In this document: piece after piece, positions 21,401 to 32,354 of the stretch
Layout: each line of letters begins with the position of its first letter
Numbering within the stretch: position 1 is the stretch's first letter
DNA from: Isochrysis galbana
Lineage: Eukaryota; Haptophyta; Isochrysidales; Isochrysidaceae
NCBI GenBank assembly: GCA_018136815.1
Contig: CM030942.1
Location: forward strand, 3,474,548 to 3,525,147
Direction of reading: 5' to 3'
DNA length: 50,600 bases
Program-made: the position numbers and the translations under genes
Notes under the pieces: generated by a model
Told to the model about the DNA's origin: nothing
Database searches by the model: none
The model's input: the letters and a program-made list of their open reading frames with translations, nothing else

Positions 21401-23526
21401 CAGCCGCCACAGGCGGCTGCCGCGAGGTGAGCCAGACGCGCCTCATCCGACACGCCTACCTCATGCCCTTGGTGTGTGACCAGGCTGGTAAGCCTGCCGC
21501 CGCCCAGTGCTTGCTCAGAGGCGCCCAGCACCCCATCCACACCACCGACGGCGGCGCGGGCGAGGAGCTTAGTCCACTCGACCTTGCGCAGCACCGCCCG
21601 CTGATCGCGCTCCTCTGCCTCGGCCGCCTCGGCCTCGGCCGCCTCCACAGCCGCGCGATGCTCCGCGAGCCGCTTTGCCTTTTTCTCCGCCCGCGTTTCT
21701 ACCGCCTCAGAGTCGTCGGAATCGACCGACTCGGAGCTGTCACCGTCTTCCGGCAGTGGTGGCAGCGGTGGCGGGACAAGGCGAAGGTCCTCCTCCATGA
21801 TGATGTTGAGATCAGATGGGTCGAGCAGCCTACGCACCGGCGGCGGCGCTTGTTTATCTCCCCACGGCGGGTGCTCGTCGTCCCACACGATCTCACCCAA
21901 CCACGACGACGCCTGTTCAATCCTCAGCCGGGCCGGCTCGGTCCCCGTCTCATCCCGCCAGACGCTACCACACCGACGCACCACAGCGCTCCCAGGGAGA
22001 CGGAGTCGCGCCTCCTTCGTGCCTGCCATCACTGGGGCGATTGTCACAGTGGACGAGGCAGGCATCAAGGCGGTCGAGTGCGCGTGGTCGTCATCGTCGG
22101 AAGCCGCGGCTAGGCCGCCCGCAGCTGTAACCATATCGCCGTTGCAATTCAGGGCAACTAGAGCGCCCTGCCTAACCACGACTGACATCTCGCCACCTGC
22201 CGTGTGTGCACTCGTTTCGCCCTCGCGCTCATCGTCCGCTTCTTCTCCCTCGCTTGAACAATCGTGCGAGACAGAGGAGGTGTCGGCAGCTCCACCCCAA
22301 AGAATCCGGGCCTCCCAGGTATCCTGTACTATGCGCGCGAAGCGTGGGTCGTGCTCCAGGTCCGCTTCCGAGGCGCACACATGGCCACCCGCCTTTCCAT
22401 TTTCATCCGAAAAGGGCTGCGCACCAAATTGCCAGCCTTCTGCCGCTGGCCACTCTGCATCTCGTCTGAAAGCCGCCGTCCCAGATTGCCAACCTTCGCT
22501 TGCTGCCGCCCCATGACGATTCGTGGTTGCTGGCAGCCCACAGGACGAAAGCGAGCCGCAAGCACATGCTTCGGGTGGTCCTGATGCCACCTCTTCTGCT
22601 TGTGCCTCCTCCATGGCTTTCGCTGCGAGCAAAGCCTCACGTAGACGCGGGTCATCGTCGTCTGTTGCCTCTGTCTCATCTGCCTCCTCCTCTGGGTACC
22701 ATAGGATGGACTCAGCGTCGGCGTCAGCGGCTGCGGTGCCAGGGACGTCCTCGGCCCCCACCGCTCCCACATCAGGCTCCGGGGTGAAAGCGCCGTGTGC
22801 GTCAGCCATCGGAACGTCTACGAGCTTGCTCGGCCGCCGCTCCTGCTCTTCCATTGCCGCCTCAAGCTCTTCCTCTTCTAACGTCTCGGCCTCCTCCCGC
22901 GCTCGAGCAGCGGCGTCCGCCTCTTCCATGGCAGCGAGCGCCGCCTCCTCCTCCTTCTCGCGGGCCATGACTTGGAGAAGTGCTGAGCCCAGCACCTTGG
23001 CCTCCGCCTTGGCCCATGGGTCCTTCTCGAGCAGCTCCTTGGCCTCACGCTCGAGCGCGGCCGCAACGGCGAGCGCCGGGTCTGTGGACGCGTCCTGCGC
23101 TTCCTCCTCCTCTTCCTCCTCCTCGGTGCGCTCGTGCAGCAGCACCGCTCCGCTTAGCGGAGGCGCCAACGTCTCCGTGGACCGTGGCGGCGGCAGCGGC
23201 TTTTTGAGGGGGTACTCTTCGAGTGCGGATGGTCCAAAGATGACTGAGAGTTTGAAGATCCCCGGAGCGATCTGAGGAAGCTCCACGGCCGCGCTCAGTC
23301 CCGCAGCGGCCGAGGAGAGCAGATCGACATCTTCTGAACCGCCTGCCGAATCTCTCAGAGGTTCGGGAACGAGATTCTGAGGGCTCTGCGGCGCTGTGGC
23401 TTGTTGGGTAGGTGGAGATGATGGAGGCTTCTCGGCCAGCTCCTCCTCTGCCTCGGACACCTCGTCGTAGTCCTCGTCTACGAAGGGGGAGCCGAGGAGG
23501 AGGCTGCTGCTGGCGAGAGACGCCAT
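15411..23526 (-). CDS. TAF1: Transcription initiation factor TFIID subunit 1
   Basis: TAF1 is the largest TFIID scaffold subunit, binding TBP, other TAFs and acetylated histones at promoters. Exons in transcription order: 21460-23526, 20781-21164, 19893-20657, an unresolved part ending at 19049, 18706-18809, 18275-18536, one starting 18144 and entering the N gap, one leaving the gap and ending 17943, 17331-17800, 17061-17160, 16603-16905, 15411-16436. All resolved introns are GT-AG with matching phases. Landmarks: an acidic N-terminus with LSVIFGPSALEEY; WEARILW; LLTEYIEEHPLLLNRIGMASR; SGTLRALETNLFSAP; LNGVLLIGQQQP; LSPEEHCFLDSALEGQQRL; LAPWTLTANF; ADPSGRGEGYSY; VTALSRSDRIAHIR; zinc knuckle RCSACGFYGHNARSRQCPLF; and one bromodomain (LETIVKTL ... 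ISNPMDLQTM). A single bromodomain is the plant/protist form. The C-terminus is Ser-rich and acidic. The exact exons at 19050-19890 could not be settled. Confidence 0.9.
18001..18100. other. Assembly gap of 100 N
   Basis: All bases are N. The gap removes the junction between the TAF1 exon starting at 18144 and the one ending at 17943. Its round size suggests a placeholder rather than a measured length. Confidence 0.99.
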
Positions 23527-23780
23527 CGCCGAGGGAGGGGGGGAGGGAGAAGAGAGAGAAAGAGAGAGAGAGAGGAGAAGGAGAGTGAGCGAGGAAGAGA
23601 GAGTGAGAGAAGGAGAGAGAGAGTGAGAGATAAGAGAGAGGGAGAGCTAAAGGAGGGAAAGGGGGTGGGTGGAAAAGGGCAAGACATATAAATGGGCCGC
23701 GTTTTCTTAATTGTAAAAGGAGTGGAGAAGAGGAGACGCGCGCGCGCGCGCGCAGAGAGAGAGAGGACGGGCCGCAAGTA
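23527..23780 (-). promoter_or_regulatory. TAF1 leader/promoter with CT tracts
   Basis: On the TAF1 coding strand these bases are CT-rich (CTCTCTTTCTCTCTCTTCTCC) down to within about 10 bases of the ATG. A (CG)n-(CT)n stretch lies further up at about 23739-23763. CT-rich leaders on the coding strand recur at POLD4, TLC, YIF1 and PPIL4. Confidence 0.5.
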
Positions 23781-25105
23781 CGATATTGTGCTCCTGCTAG
23801 TGGTAAAGACTTTTAATAAAGAATGAGGGAGCGGAGGGGAAGGATAATCCTGGGGGTTCCGAGGGGAAGCACGAGCTCAAAAACAAAACCCCCGTGGAAC
23901 CCCAAGCCCTGTAGGCGAAGTATTCGCAGTTGTGAAGCCTTAACTGTTTCCTGCCGGAGCATGCAAATGGATGCTTCAAACGGCATATTTCGTCCCTGCT
24001 CGCCAACGCCTTGACGGGTGCCCATGAGGTGCTGGGGGAGCCTCAGGGACATCCTTCCCCACACTCCCACCCATTCACAACACAATAGGTCGAGATTGTA
24101 GTGTGGAATTATGGAGAAAATAGGCCCAGGGGCGAAGCAGCCATTTGGATGCTTCAGTTTACCAAATAATCCACGTGTGCACGTTAGAAAGAGGTGTGAG
24201 AAGTTGAGGGGAGGGCGGCGCGGCGCAACGGAGTGGGACTGGGAGGGAGAGAGAGGGGGGCGGAGGGGGGGAGGGGGGGGAGGGGGGGGGGATCGGAAAA
24301 AATTTGATCATCTCTTTCTTTGCGGAAAGCGTCGCTTATATCGTTGAACATGTCTCCCTCTCTTCTCTCACCTCAAAAAACGAAACTTCGAAGCATCCAT
24401 TTGCATGCTGCGCTCCCGGCAGTAAAGAGTTAAAGGTGAAGCCTTTGGACTGAAGCCTTTTCGTGGCAGATGCCCCCCGCGCGGAGCGCACCCCATCCGG
24501 ATGGATCGTCGAAAACGGACGGGCACGCAGCATGCAGCGCGCCCGGTCTCGACTTGAAGTTGAAGTTGAGCTTTTCACAAGCTTTTGCGGTTCTATCAGA
24601 GCTTCATAGAAATGGTAAAACATGACTTCCTGAGAGTCTTGAATCTAGCGCTCACGATTGGGCAACTTAGTGTATCCATGCGGGAAGGAGACATCATACT
24701 TTCATTAAAAATAGGAGACACACACGCGAGACGCGAGACCCCAGAAACTATGGACCGATAACACTGCTAGGGCGGTCAAACAGGGCTTTTTACGTACTAA
24801 TATGGGGGGGTCGACATTTTTGACCGTGAGCGGAAAGCCCCGGCGAAAGCGGGTCGGAGGGTCTCCCCGCCTTTTCAGAATCCTCGTCCGAAAAGACGGT
24901 GCGAAGTCCCGTCGGACCCCCCCCCCCTTTGAACACGCTCTGGCGGCTCACACGAGCCGAACTGCGAACTGGACGTCGCTCCCACTGAGAGATGTGTTTC
25001 TTTTGTCTAAAAGGTGCCTACACACCTATTAAATTAGGGGTCCGACGCCCCATATTGCCTATAAGCAAATTTCAAACCCTGGTGCCCCAGCGATGACGTC
25101 CGCGC
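23781..25105. other. Intergenic DNA without recognised genes
   Basis: Two related segments, about 23915-24000 and 24085-24160, share CATTTGGATGCTTCA-like wording, and ATGCAAATGGATGCTTC recurs reversed near 24390. This is probably an old dispersed repeat. A G-rich run is at 24250-24292. Repeat G3 (24769-24835, minus relative to G2) carries GGGCGGTCAAACAGGGCTTTTTA. Confidence 0.5.
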
Positions 25106-25805
25106 ATGCACATGCGCACCACACACAGCTCGCACACGGCCCATTCGGCTGTCACAGGATGCTCCTTGACTGTCCCGACCCTCGCCCCGCAGGATTCGCC
25201 CGGGCTCGCGACTGACGAGGAGCTGGAGCACCAGGACGCCATGGTGCTCGATGTTGCTCGCTGGTCGACAAAAAAGTTTGTTGGCCGCTGGCTGGACAGG
25301 TGCGCTGCCGATCGCGCCCGCTCTGGCGCAGGTCGACCAAGCCCGTACCTACAATGCCTTTGCCGCCGAGTGTTGCAGCAATTCATTTTGGAGCAACATG
25401 CTTGTGCAAGCAGCCTCACCAAAAAGCTTGGAAACTTACGTGCCCATTGGTCTCGGGAGAGGGAGGCTGTGGGAGCAAGGCGCTCCAATAGGAACTCAGA
25501 GTGGGCGTTGGAGACAAGGGTTCAGGGGCTGATGGACACCTACAAGGGGAAAGCTTGGCCAATGGCCAATGGGGTTTGGTAAGAAACTCATAGGTGATGA
25601 GCTTGCTCTTTCCGACGGCCTTGAGAGAGCACAAGCCATGCTAATTGTTGCAGCGCAATGCATAGAGGTCTCCCCAGGTCATGAAAGGAGCTTTGAGGAG
25701 GCAGTGAACAAGAAAAACATGGAGGAGCTTACCACGCATGGTGTTGGATGGCATAGGGCGCTCTTGCAAGGAGCAAGCCAAGAAGGCAGAGGCAAGCCGT
25801 TGTAG
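25106..25805 (+). CDS. Possible hypothetical protein or decayed element ORF
   Basis: Two consecutive open frames (25106-25582 and 25569-25805) overlap slightly and have protein-like composition: LATDEELEHQDAMVLDVAR, KLGNLRAHWSREREAVGAR, then ELALSDGLERAQAMLIVAAQ and HERSFEEAVNKKNMEEL. The junction GGGTTTGGTAAGAAA could be an intron donor or a frameshift. No family is recognised. It could be a small host gene, or part of a mobile element given its surroundings. Confidence is low. Confidence 0.25.
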
Positions 25806-26249
25806 TAGCACTTCCACACAACCCCCACCTTCAACTTCAACCTTCAACTCCAACTAGTGCACAACATCACAACATAGGGGAGCACATGCAAGGGGGAGGG
25901 GGGCTGGAGGGAGACCACGTCTATTGCGCAAGCATCTGCGGAGACACCCTGGCCCGGAAGAAACCTTGCCGACCCTCCTCCCTCTCGTCTGAGGTGTGGC
26001 ATCTAGCGCATGGAAGAAGACAAAGAAGATGAAGGTTTACGGCTGCCTGACGCCGGACGCCTGTGACTTGTGAACTTAGAGCGCGTCCTGAAAGTTCTGA
26101 ACATTCTGAAAGTGTGCGGCGCGTGAAGAAGAAGATATTTGTCTATTGTGGATATAAGTAAAAGTAAAAGCTTGATATTTCAATGAGCATTTTTGTAAAG
26201 ACGTAACGACTATCTATGGACATTCGATGGCTCAATCGAGTGATGTCCC

Positions 26250-26843
26250 ATATTTGACGGAACGCGACCTTAAACGCCGGAGGGGAGAGCTGCCACTCCC
26301 CCCTCCCCTCCCTCTTCCCTCTCTCTTCCTCCTCTCTTCCCTGCGGCGCTGGCCCATGGCGCGCGCCTGCGGCCCCTCTTTAGGCTTCAGGTCTCCATCC
26401 AGGAGGCCTGCCGGAGCCTGGGAGCGCAGCTAAGGGCGCAGGTGAGGCTGGTGAGGCCGGGGCATGGCCCTGACCCCTCATGCCTCTCCCTCGCTGGCTC
26501 TCGAGCCCCTGCCGGTCGACTACAGTCTACAGTTGGCTGGGGCTTCCTGATAGGGGGGCCCAGGGGGAGGAGGAGGAGGGGAGAGGAGGGGTTGGGGTTG
26601 GTCAGAGGGATAGGCTGGCCACGACGCCACGACAGGCCAGGGCGGGCTATTCAGGCGTGCTTGTGGGGAGAGGGATGTGTCAGCAGGGCGGTGTGCTCCT
26701 CGCTCCTCGCAAGCCATCAGGCATGCCAGGAGAGTGGGTGGTTCCTCCCCCATGGCGGGGGAGGAGTGGAGAGTGGAGAGAGGGGGGGGGGCTCGTGCGC
26801 TCGTGCCCCGCCATCCATGGGTGAACCAAGTATAAACTTAGTT
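26250..26843 (-). mobile_element. Retroposon B, copy B1
   Basis: Minus strand: hairpin AACTAAG / CTTGGTT (26824-26843) near a CATGG, body similar to B2 (33325-33823) and, at the 5' end, to the A elements (GCCATCAGGCATGCCAGGA). The plus-left end contains TTAAACGCCGGAGGGGAGAGCTGCCACTCCC, shared with B2. No target duplication is apparent. The left edge adjoins TTTGACGGAAC, a Stowaway-like terminus. Confidence 0.7.
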
Positions 26844-26934
26844 GCGCGCGGGGCGGCGGGGCATGTATACACATACAATCTACAAAGTACTATACTTAGA
26901 GAGAGTTATAGTAATAGAGGATAGAGGTAGAGGC

Positions 26935-27030
26935 CCCCCCGCTGTGTTTAGGGCTGTGTTTGGCTGTGTTTCTACGAAACCCCAACACAGACCGTGTTTT
27001 CCTGTGTTTGGAGAAGCCCCGGCTGTGTTT
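26935..27030. repeat. Cluster of CTGTGTTT words
   Basis: CTGTGTTT or close variants recur about six times with a partial inverted copy (AAACCCCAACACAG). No function is recognised. Confidence 0.6.
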
Positions 27031-27091
27031 CCTAGCTAGGGCTGCGTCGTCTCGATCTCGTTTTGGAGCGTCTCATTCTCATATATGGGCC

Positions 27092-27184
27092 GGCCTAACG
27101 TGCAAAATGTCAAAGTGCGTCTTCTTTGCCACCTCCGCTGAGTACCTAGGCCACGTCGTCTCGCGCGAGGGAGTGGGGGTGTAG
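27092..27184 (+). pseudogene. Ty3/Gypsy reverse transcriptase fragment
   Basis: The frame reads GLTCKMSKCVFFATSA, EYLGHVVSREGVGV, then stop. The pattern (LxxxKCxFxxxxxxYLGHxVSxxGv) is the C-terminal signature of Gypsy reverse transcriptases. Only about 30 residues remain. Confidence 0.75.
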
Positions 27185-27237
27185 AAAGTATGCTACGTGT
27201 AAGTAAGTGGTGGGTCCACGGCCGCACGTGCGGTACA

Positions 27238-27700
27238 AAGGGTGCACCATTAAGAAACCCCCCCATTAAGAAAACCTAGAAGCAAATTGGCCATCTAGCG
27301 ATAAGAAATGGACCTGGACTGAGAGGCCTCCACCTGAGGATAAGAAACTCAGCGCAAGAAAACTTCTCTATCTTCTATCTATGTACTGCGGACTGCGGGC
27401 CTCGCCGGCGGGCCAAGCAAGTTGTCGTTGTCGCCGTGTAGCGGGCCGTCAGCCGAATGTTGTGGTCAATAGTGGCCATTCGTTGGCCGTGGGCCGCGGG
27501 GGCACTTCGCACTTATACTTTTGCGCCTTCCTTCTGCTCTCGGCTGCTTGAATATGTACACACAAAATAACATAATCATAATAAATAGTAATAGTAAAAG
27601 TAAAGACCCCGCGGCTTCTAAGAAACTATCAAGGCGTGGGAGTCGGCTTATGTAGAACATGTAGAAGGCAAAATCCCTGTTTTCTTAATGGTGCACCCTT
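27238..27700. mobile_element. Small DNA transposon/MITE with perfect 20-bp terminal inverted repeats
   Basis: AAGGGTGCACCATTAAGAAA (27238-27257) is exactly inverted at 27681-27700. The 463-base interior is non-coding; words such as GATAAGAAA recur near the left end. The target duplication is unclear, so the superfamily is not assigned. It is the likely remnant of a cut-and-paste element. Confidence 0.75.
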
Positions 27701-27889
27701 ACTGTAAGAAGATCATATACAGTTTAGTCGCCTTGGTCGCTTTGTCGCTTTTGTGTGGCCCCTTAAGCTTAGTAGGTCCGCCCGGTTCATTTTGGCCAAA
27801 TAAGAGACTGGAGTATTCTTTTTGCTCGCGCCTTGTCGTCTTTCTTCTTTATTATTAGAGTCTCCCTCGTCCTCTCCACCTCTCTCTGG

Positions 27890-28437
27890 ATGCTCTCTCT
27901 CTCTCTCTCTCTCTGTCTCTCCTCTCGTCCACAATTCTCCTCACACTTTCGCCTGGTGTTACCTTTCTTCATCCCTGTTTTCAGAGAGTTGTCCATTCTC
28001 CACTTCTCCCTCTCTTCTCTCTGATGTTGAACCCCTCGTCGTCGTCCTCTCCTCGTCGCTGCCCTCCTCCTCCTCTCCTCTATTCTCGATCCCAGCCAGA
28101 AGAATCTTCCCTCCCTCCCTCCCTCTCTCTGTCTCCCTCTCTCTCTCTCCCCCTCTCTCTCTTCCTCCTTCCCTCTCTCGCGCCCCCCCCTCTCCCCCCC
28201 GCGGCGGTCCCTCCCCCCATTTTCTCTCTCCCCCTCTCCCTCCTTCCTCTCTCTCCCTCCATCTCCCTCTCTCCCTCCCTCTCTCTCTCTCTCTTTCTTC
28301 TGTCTCTCCTACTCTCACCTCCCATTATCTTCTTCTCCCCCCCCCTCTCCCCCTCCTCCCCACTTTATCCATCTCCCTCCCCACGTCCTCCCTCTCCCCC
28401 TTCCCCCCCCCCTTCTCTCTCCTCCCCGACACACAGA
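27890..28437 (+). promoter_or_regulatory. YIF1 leader/promoter, 500 bases of nearly pure pyrimidine
   Basis: From about 27890 to the ATG at 28438 the plus strand is almost entirely C and T (CTCTCTCTCTCTGTCTCTCC, CCCTCTCCCCCTCC). Open frames through it are low-complexity and not considered coding. The YIF1 reading frame is open upstream through this tract only for that reason. Confidence 0.6.
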
Positions 28438-30485
28438 ATGCGCGCCGAGCGCTCCGCCACGGGCTCCTGGGACGACTGGACCTCCGACGAGGGCTGGCCA
28501 AGGCCTTCCCCCTCCGACCCGACCCACCCCTCGCCCCGTACCGCCCCCCACCCTCTCCCCACCCACCCTCCCTCCGCCCGCCCACCGCTCCCGACCGCCT
28601 CCCACACTCTCCCAGCTCTCCCAGCAGTCCCCACGCGTCCACCGGCCGTCCCCACTCACCCACATGGCCATCAGGGGCAGCCAGGGCCGCGCACCCCCGC
28701 CACACCAGCCACGGCGCCACTACAGCACCAAACCTACCACTACCAGGCGCCGCCCGCGCCAGCTGCTGGAGGGTGGCCCCACAGCCAGATGCAGACCGCG
28801 CCCGCACCGCACGCAGCGGGATACGCAGGCGCGCCACTCGCCAGCCACACCGGTGTGCCGTACGGCACGCCGCAGCCGTCACAGCCGCAGCCCAGCCGCG
28901 CTGGGCCAAACATCTTTGTGCCCAAGCTGCCGAGCGAAAGCCGGCCGAACGAGGTCTCCGTCTCGGCTGATGCGCAAGGGCAGATGCAGGGGCAGATGAG
29001 CCAGATGGCTCCGCAGCGGGCGGAGGCGCCGGCTTCGGGCAGTTTGTGGGGCGGTCTCACCGGCCTGGGCTCTCAGCTCGGGGGTGGCGGCGGCGTCCTA
29101 GGGAACGGGGCCGGCCTTGCGCTAGCGAGTGCCGGGATGGCGGCGCTAGGCGGCGGCGGAGGCGGTGCCAGCAGTGTCGAGACCCTCGCGAAGAACGCGG
29201 CGATGGCCTATGTGGGGCAGGTGAGACCCGCTGCGCTGATATTCACTTAGCGAGAAAACGTCTCGCGTGTGTGTGCCCCCCCCCCCCCCCCAACCTCGTC
29301 GCACCCAGCGAGATGGCTGCCCGGACCAAGCGGGGCGCGAGCGGCGCCACAGCTCTGGTCCTCCCCTCATACTGCCCGGAGCTGCAGCGCATACCTCATG
29401 CCGCCAGAGCGTCTGATGGCGCCCCCGTAACAAAACCTGTTCCGCAGGCGGAAGGCCACCTGAACGCCTACACTGGCTCAACGCTCGCCATGTTGCGGTA
29501 CTACTTTGCCGTCAACCAGGTTTACGTGCGTCGAAAGCTTCAGGTTGTCTTCTTCCCCTTCAAGCATAGAGAGTGGGAACGGAGGCTGGGTGCGCAAGTC
29601 CTACGACATGCCCTGCGAGCACAGTTTCTGCCTGCGCTCCGCACGCCCAGCTCACTCATTCCACTAGCCCATCCCCACACGTGCATTCGCCTTCGACATG
29701 CACGTTCAACCTCATCCAATACCGCTCTTGTCCGTGCTGCGGTTTGCAGGGGAAGACGGGCAACCTCTGCCGCCCAAGGCAGATATCAACGCCCCCGACC
29801 TCTACCTACCGCTCATGGCGTATGTGACGTACATCCTCGCCTATGGGTTTGCGCTTGGGACAGAGGGACGCTTCACTTCACCAGATGTGCTTGGCCTTGC
29901 TGGATCCTCTGGGATGGCCATCGTTTTCCTTGAGACTGCCATCATCAAGCTCGGCTTTTATCTTCATGGCGCAGCGGTGCGAGTGCATACCTCACCCGGC
30001 GCTCATCCACGAGCCTCCGCGGCTGGTCAAGCCGCGCGGCGTGTGCCTCTCGAAACGTCGCAACTTGGGCGGCGTTGTCTTCATGCGGGTGTCGCTTCTT
30101 TTGTTGGGCGCCCTCGTGCGGTAATGCGTCGCTGGGGACGCCGCACGCGCGCCTTGTGACGCCACGTTCCAACTCCTCTTAGGTCCCAATTCTCGACGTG
30201 ATCGCTCTATGCGGGTACAAGTTTCTCGGGGCCGTTGTCACGCTCGCCGCTTCCCTAGCTGGAGGCCTCACCGGCCGATGGGCATCAACGTTCCTCTGCT
30301 CGCTTTGCATCGGCACCTTCGTCGTCAAAACACTGCGCAGCATCGCGAGACCAGCCGGTTTCACCCCCGGCTTTCTTACAGAGGGGATGGGATCGCCTGG
30401 GAAGCGCGCACAGAAGCAAACATACCTGCTATGGGGTGCAGGTGCTCTGCAACTGGTGTGGCTATGGTACTTGTGCAGAGTCTAG
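28438..30485 (+). CDS. YIF1: YIF1 family membrane-trafficking protein
   Basis: YIF1 pairs with YIP1 and Rab GTPases in ER-Golgi vesicle traffic and sits in the Golgi/ERGIC membrane. Exons: 28438-29220, 29448-29589, 29750-29976, 30183-30485; GT-AG introns of 227, 160 and 206 bases with consistent phases; 484 residues. Exon 1 encodes a Pro/Gln/Ala-rich cytosolic region that becomes Gly-rich, longer than in animal YIF1. The conserved core starts in exon 2: STLAMLRYYFAVNQVYVRRK and FFPFKHREWERR. Exon 3 carries INAPDLYLPLMAYVTYIL and the first membrane segments; exon 4 carries VPILDVIALCGYKFLG and the last ones, ending LWYLCRV. The start ATG at 28438 is the first after the pyrimidine leader (context CAGAATG). 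Intron 1 contains a C14 run. Confidence 0.9.
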
Positions 30486-31084
30486 ACGCACGTGGGGGTG
30501 CCACGACCGTTGTCTTGGGCAACCGATGGCCTACCCACTCGGACCTAATGGTCGGAAGACTGGATCAGCCGCAGGCATGCAGGTGAGGGCGCTTGCTAGA
30601 GGCTCGGTGGGCTCCGGGCGGATCCCGGCGCCGTACCATCGTGAAGCTACAAGAACAGGCCGTCGGCAGACCGGTACGGGCGTATCCTTGCCCGTGGAGC
30701 AGCGCGTGCAGCCAGTGAACGTGCCCTGCACCTCCGAGTGGTGCAGCGGTGGCGAGAGAATGCTGTATAGGAGAGCGTGAGATCCTTGCGCTCAAATATT
30801 AAGGGAGACAAGTTGTCTCGCTGTTAATGTGGATGTCGAGACCTGCCAAATTGTAGCCCGTCGCGGGTCTAGGTCATTGTCAGGAGTGTCGCCCGCGTTG
30901 CGGCGCCTTGCGGCAAGCAGAGACGCGGAAGCAGGTGTGTTGGCGGCAAGTATTAGTTGCTGTAAGCGCACGTGAGATGCACGATGGTATGAAACGTGAG
31001 CGCATGCAAGAGCGCATGTGTGTAAGTGTAAGCTGATGGGTGGTGAGTGGCACCAAAGCACACTTGCGGACTTGCCGCCGAGTA
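30486..31084. other. Downstream of YIF1, no recognised feature
   Basis: No coding sequence or repeat family was identified. The sequence just after the stop codon is C/G-balanced and unremarkable. Confidence 0.4.
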
Positions 31085-31133
31085 ATTAAACCTTTTAATA
31101 GTCTCACCGCACACGCGGCCGTGGACCCTCTGC

Positions 31134-31648
31134 CAGTGTTGGGGCAACAGCGCGCCAGCTTGCACCGATGTTGGAGCTATCACTGGCGCCAGTAGCTGAT
31201 GACAGCTATCGGTGGTCTGCGAGCTGGCGCCAGATCTTTGGTGGGAAGAGCTGGTCATGCCAGCTAGCGCCAGCTCTGGAGGGCAGAGGGTGGGGGAGAA
31301 AGGTCACCAATTGTAAATTATACAGTGTAAAGGGTTATTTTCCCGCTAATGGAGGTAAAGCACACCCCGGCAGCTTAATGTGAACCTGAGAGATCATGTG
31401 GCGTGTGGGTTCACGGTTCGAATCTGGTCGGCCTCCTACGTCTGCGACGTAGGAGCTTACCATTGGCAACCCGCGGCTCCTACCATTGGCAACCCGCGGC
31501 TCCTTACTTGTAGTTTTTGCTTCTTTTCTTGTTTTTTTTTACATCGCTCATTATTTGCTGAGAACTGGCGAGCTGGCGCCAGTTGCCAGTTGAGATGGAA
31601 CTGGCACTGGCGCCAAACACTGGTGCCAGTACTGTTGCCCCAACACTG
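31134..31648. mobile_element. Non-autonomous hAT-type MITE with 8-bp target duplication
   Basis: Terminal inverted repeats CAGTGTTGGGGCAACAG (31134-31150 and, inverted, 31632-31648) are perfect. The flanks are the exact 8-bp duplication CCCTCTGC (31126-31133 and 31649-31656), lying within retroposon A2. The CAGTG terminus and 8-bp duplication are diagnostic of hAT. The palindrome TGGCGCCA occurs twice near each end, resembling subterminal transposase-binding repeats. The 515-base element encodes no transposase. Confidence 0.9.
31433..31503. repeat. Hairpin and two tandem 23-base units inside the hAT MITE
   Basis: CTCCTACGTC-TGC-GACGTAGGAG (31433-31455) is a 10-bp stem. It is followed by two exact tandem copies of a 23-base unit beginning TACCATTGGC (31458-31480 and 31481-31503). 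Confidence 0.9.
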
Positions 31649-32354
31649 CCCTCTGCTTTCTTCTCACGCAGCAAAAATTTCCTACACCCCCACTCCCCCG
31701 GCCCTCCCCCCCCCCCCGCCATCAGGCGATTCCCCCCGTGCACTACCAGGGGGATAGGGTTGAAGGGTTTAGATATGGTCCGGTGGCCCGCGCCCCCCCC
31801 CCGGTGATCGTTCCCCCCCTTCCCCTTCCTCCTGTGTCTCCGGGTGGGCGGGCCGGCCTCGGTCCCGACTTATCCTGTAAATGGGCGCGGGACTTACACA
31901 TTTTTCGGTGGGCGGAGCTCTCGCTCACCCCCACCCCCTTCCCTGCGCTCTCTCCCCCCCTCCTGCGGCACGCGCGATGGCGCGCCTGCGACAGGCCCCC
32001 ACGGCCCGCCCCCAGCTGCCCTCTGGCGACCCTTCCCCTTCGCTGTCGCAATGCGATAGCTAACGGGTACGCCAGTGCGCGGCGGTAGTCGGCGTGGCCG
32101 TCGGTCGTCATTATGTCATTGTCCAACTAAGCTTAAGCTTATACTTAGTTCGCCCACGGGGGGGCACGAGCTCCCCCCCTCTCTCCACTCCTCCGGGGAG
32201 GAACCACCCATCATCCTCTTGGCATGCTCTATGGCTTGCCGGCTTGCCAGGAGCAGACCTGCTGACTCACTCTCCCCCTCACAGGCTCGCTTGGATCGCT
32301 CGTCCTCTTGGCCCGTCGTGGCCAGCTCACTACTCCAAGCAACCGCGGCCAACG

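Larger units (their letters stand above)
31085..32345 (-). mobile_element. Retroposon A, copy A2, rearranged and carrying a hAT MITE
   Basis: The segment from TTAAACCTTTTAATAGTCTCACC (31086) to about 32060 matches A1 in the same orientation, minus the MITE at 31134-31648. The other end of the element is present but inverted: 32125-32150 is the hairpin (AACTAAG / CTTAGTT) reading on the plus strand, followed by CGCCCACGGGGGGG with the ATG changed to ACG, and A-like sequence to about 32345. The copy is therefore broken by a 5' inversion, or two copies lie tail to tail. Confidence 0.7.

Noticed and set aside
21427..23275. Long plus-strand ORFs (21427-22113, 21797-22516, 22523-23275)
   Set aside because: Antisense shadows of the GC-rich first TAF1 exon; no domain, and the minus-strand frame has clear TAF1 motifs.
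27822..28437. ORFs through the CT tract before YIF1
   Set aside because: Pure Leu/Ser/Pro translation of a pyrimidine tract; the YIF1 start is placed at 28438.
31408..31440. tRNA-like B-box (GGTTCGAATCT) inside the hAT MITE
   Set aside because: No matching A-box, the T-stem does not pair over five bases, and no acceptor stem is found.
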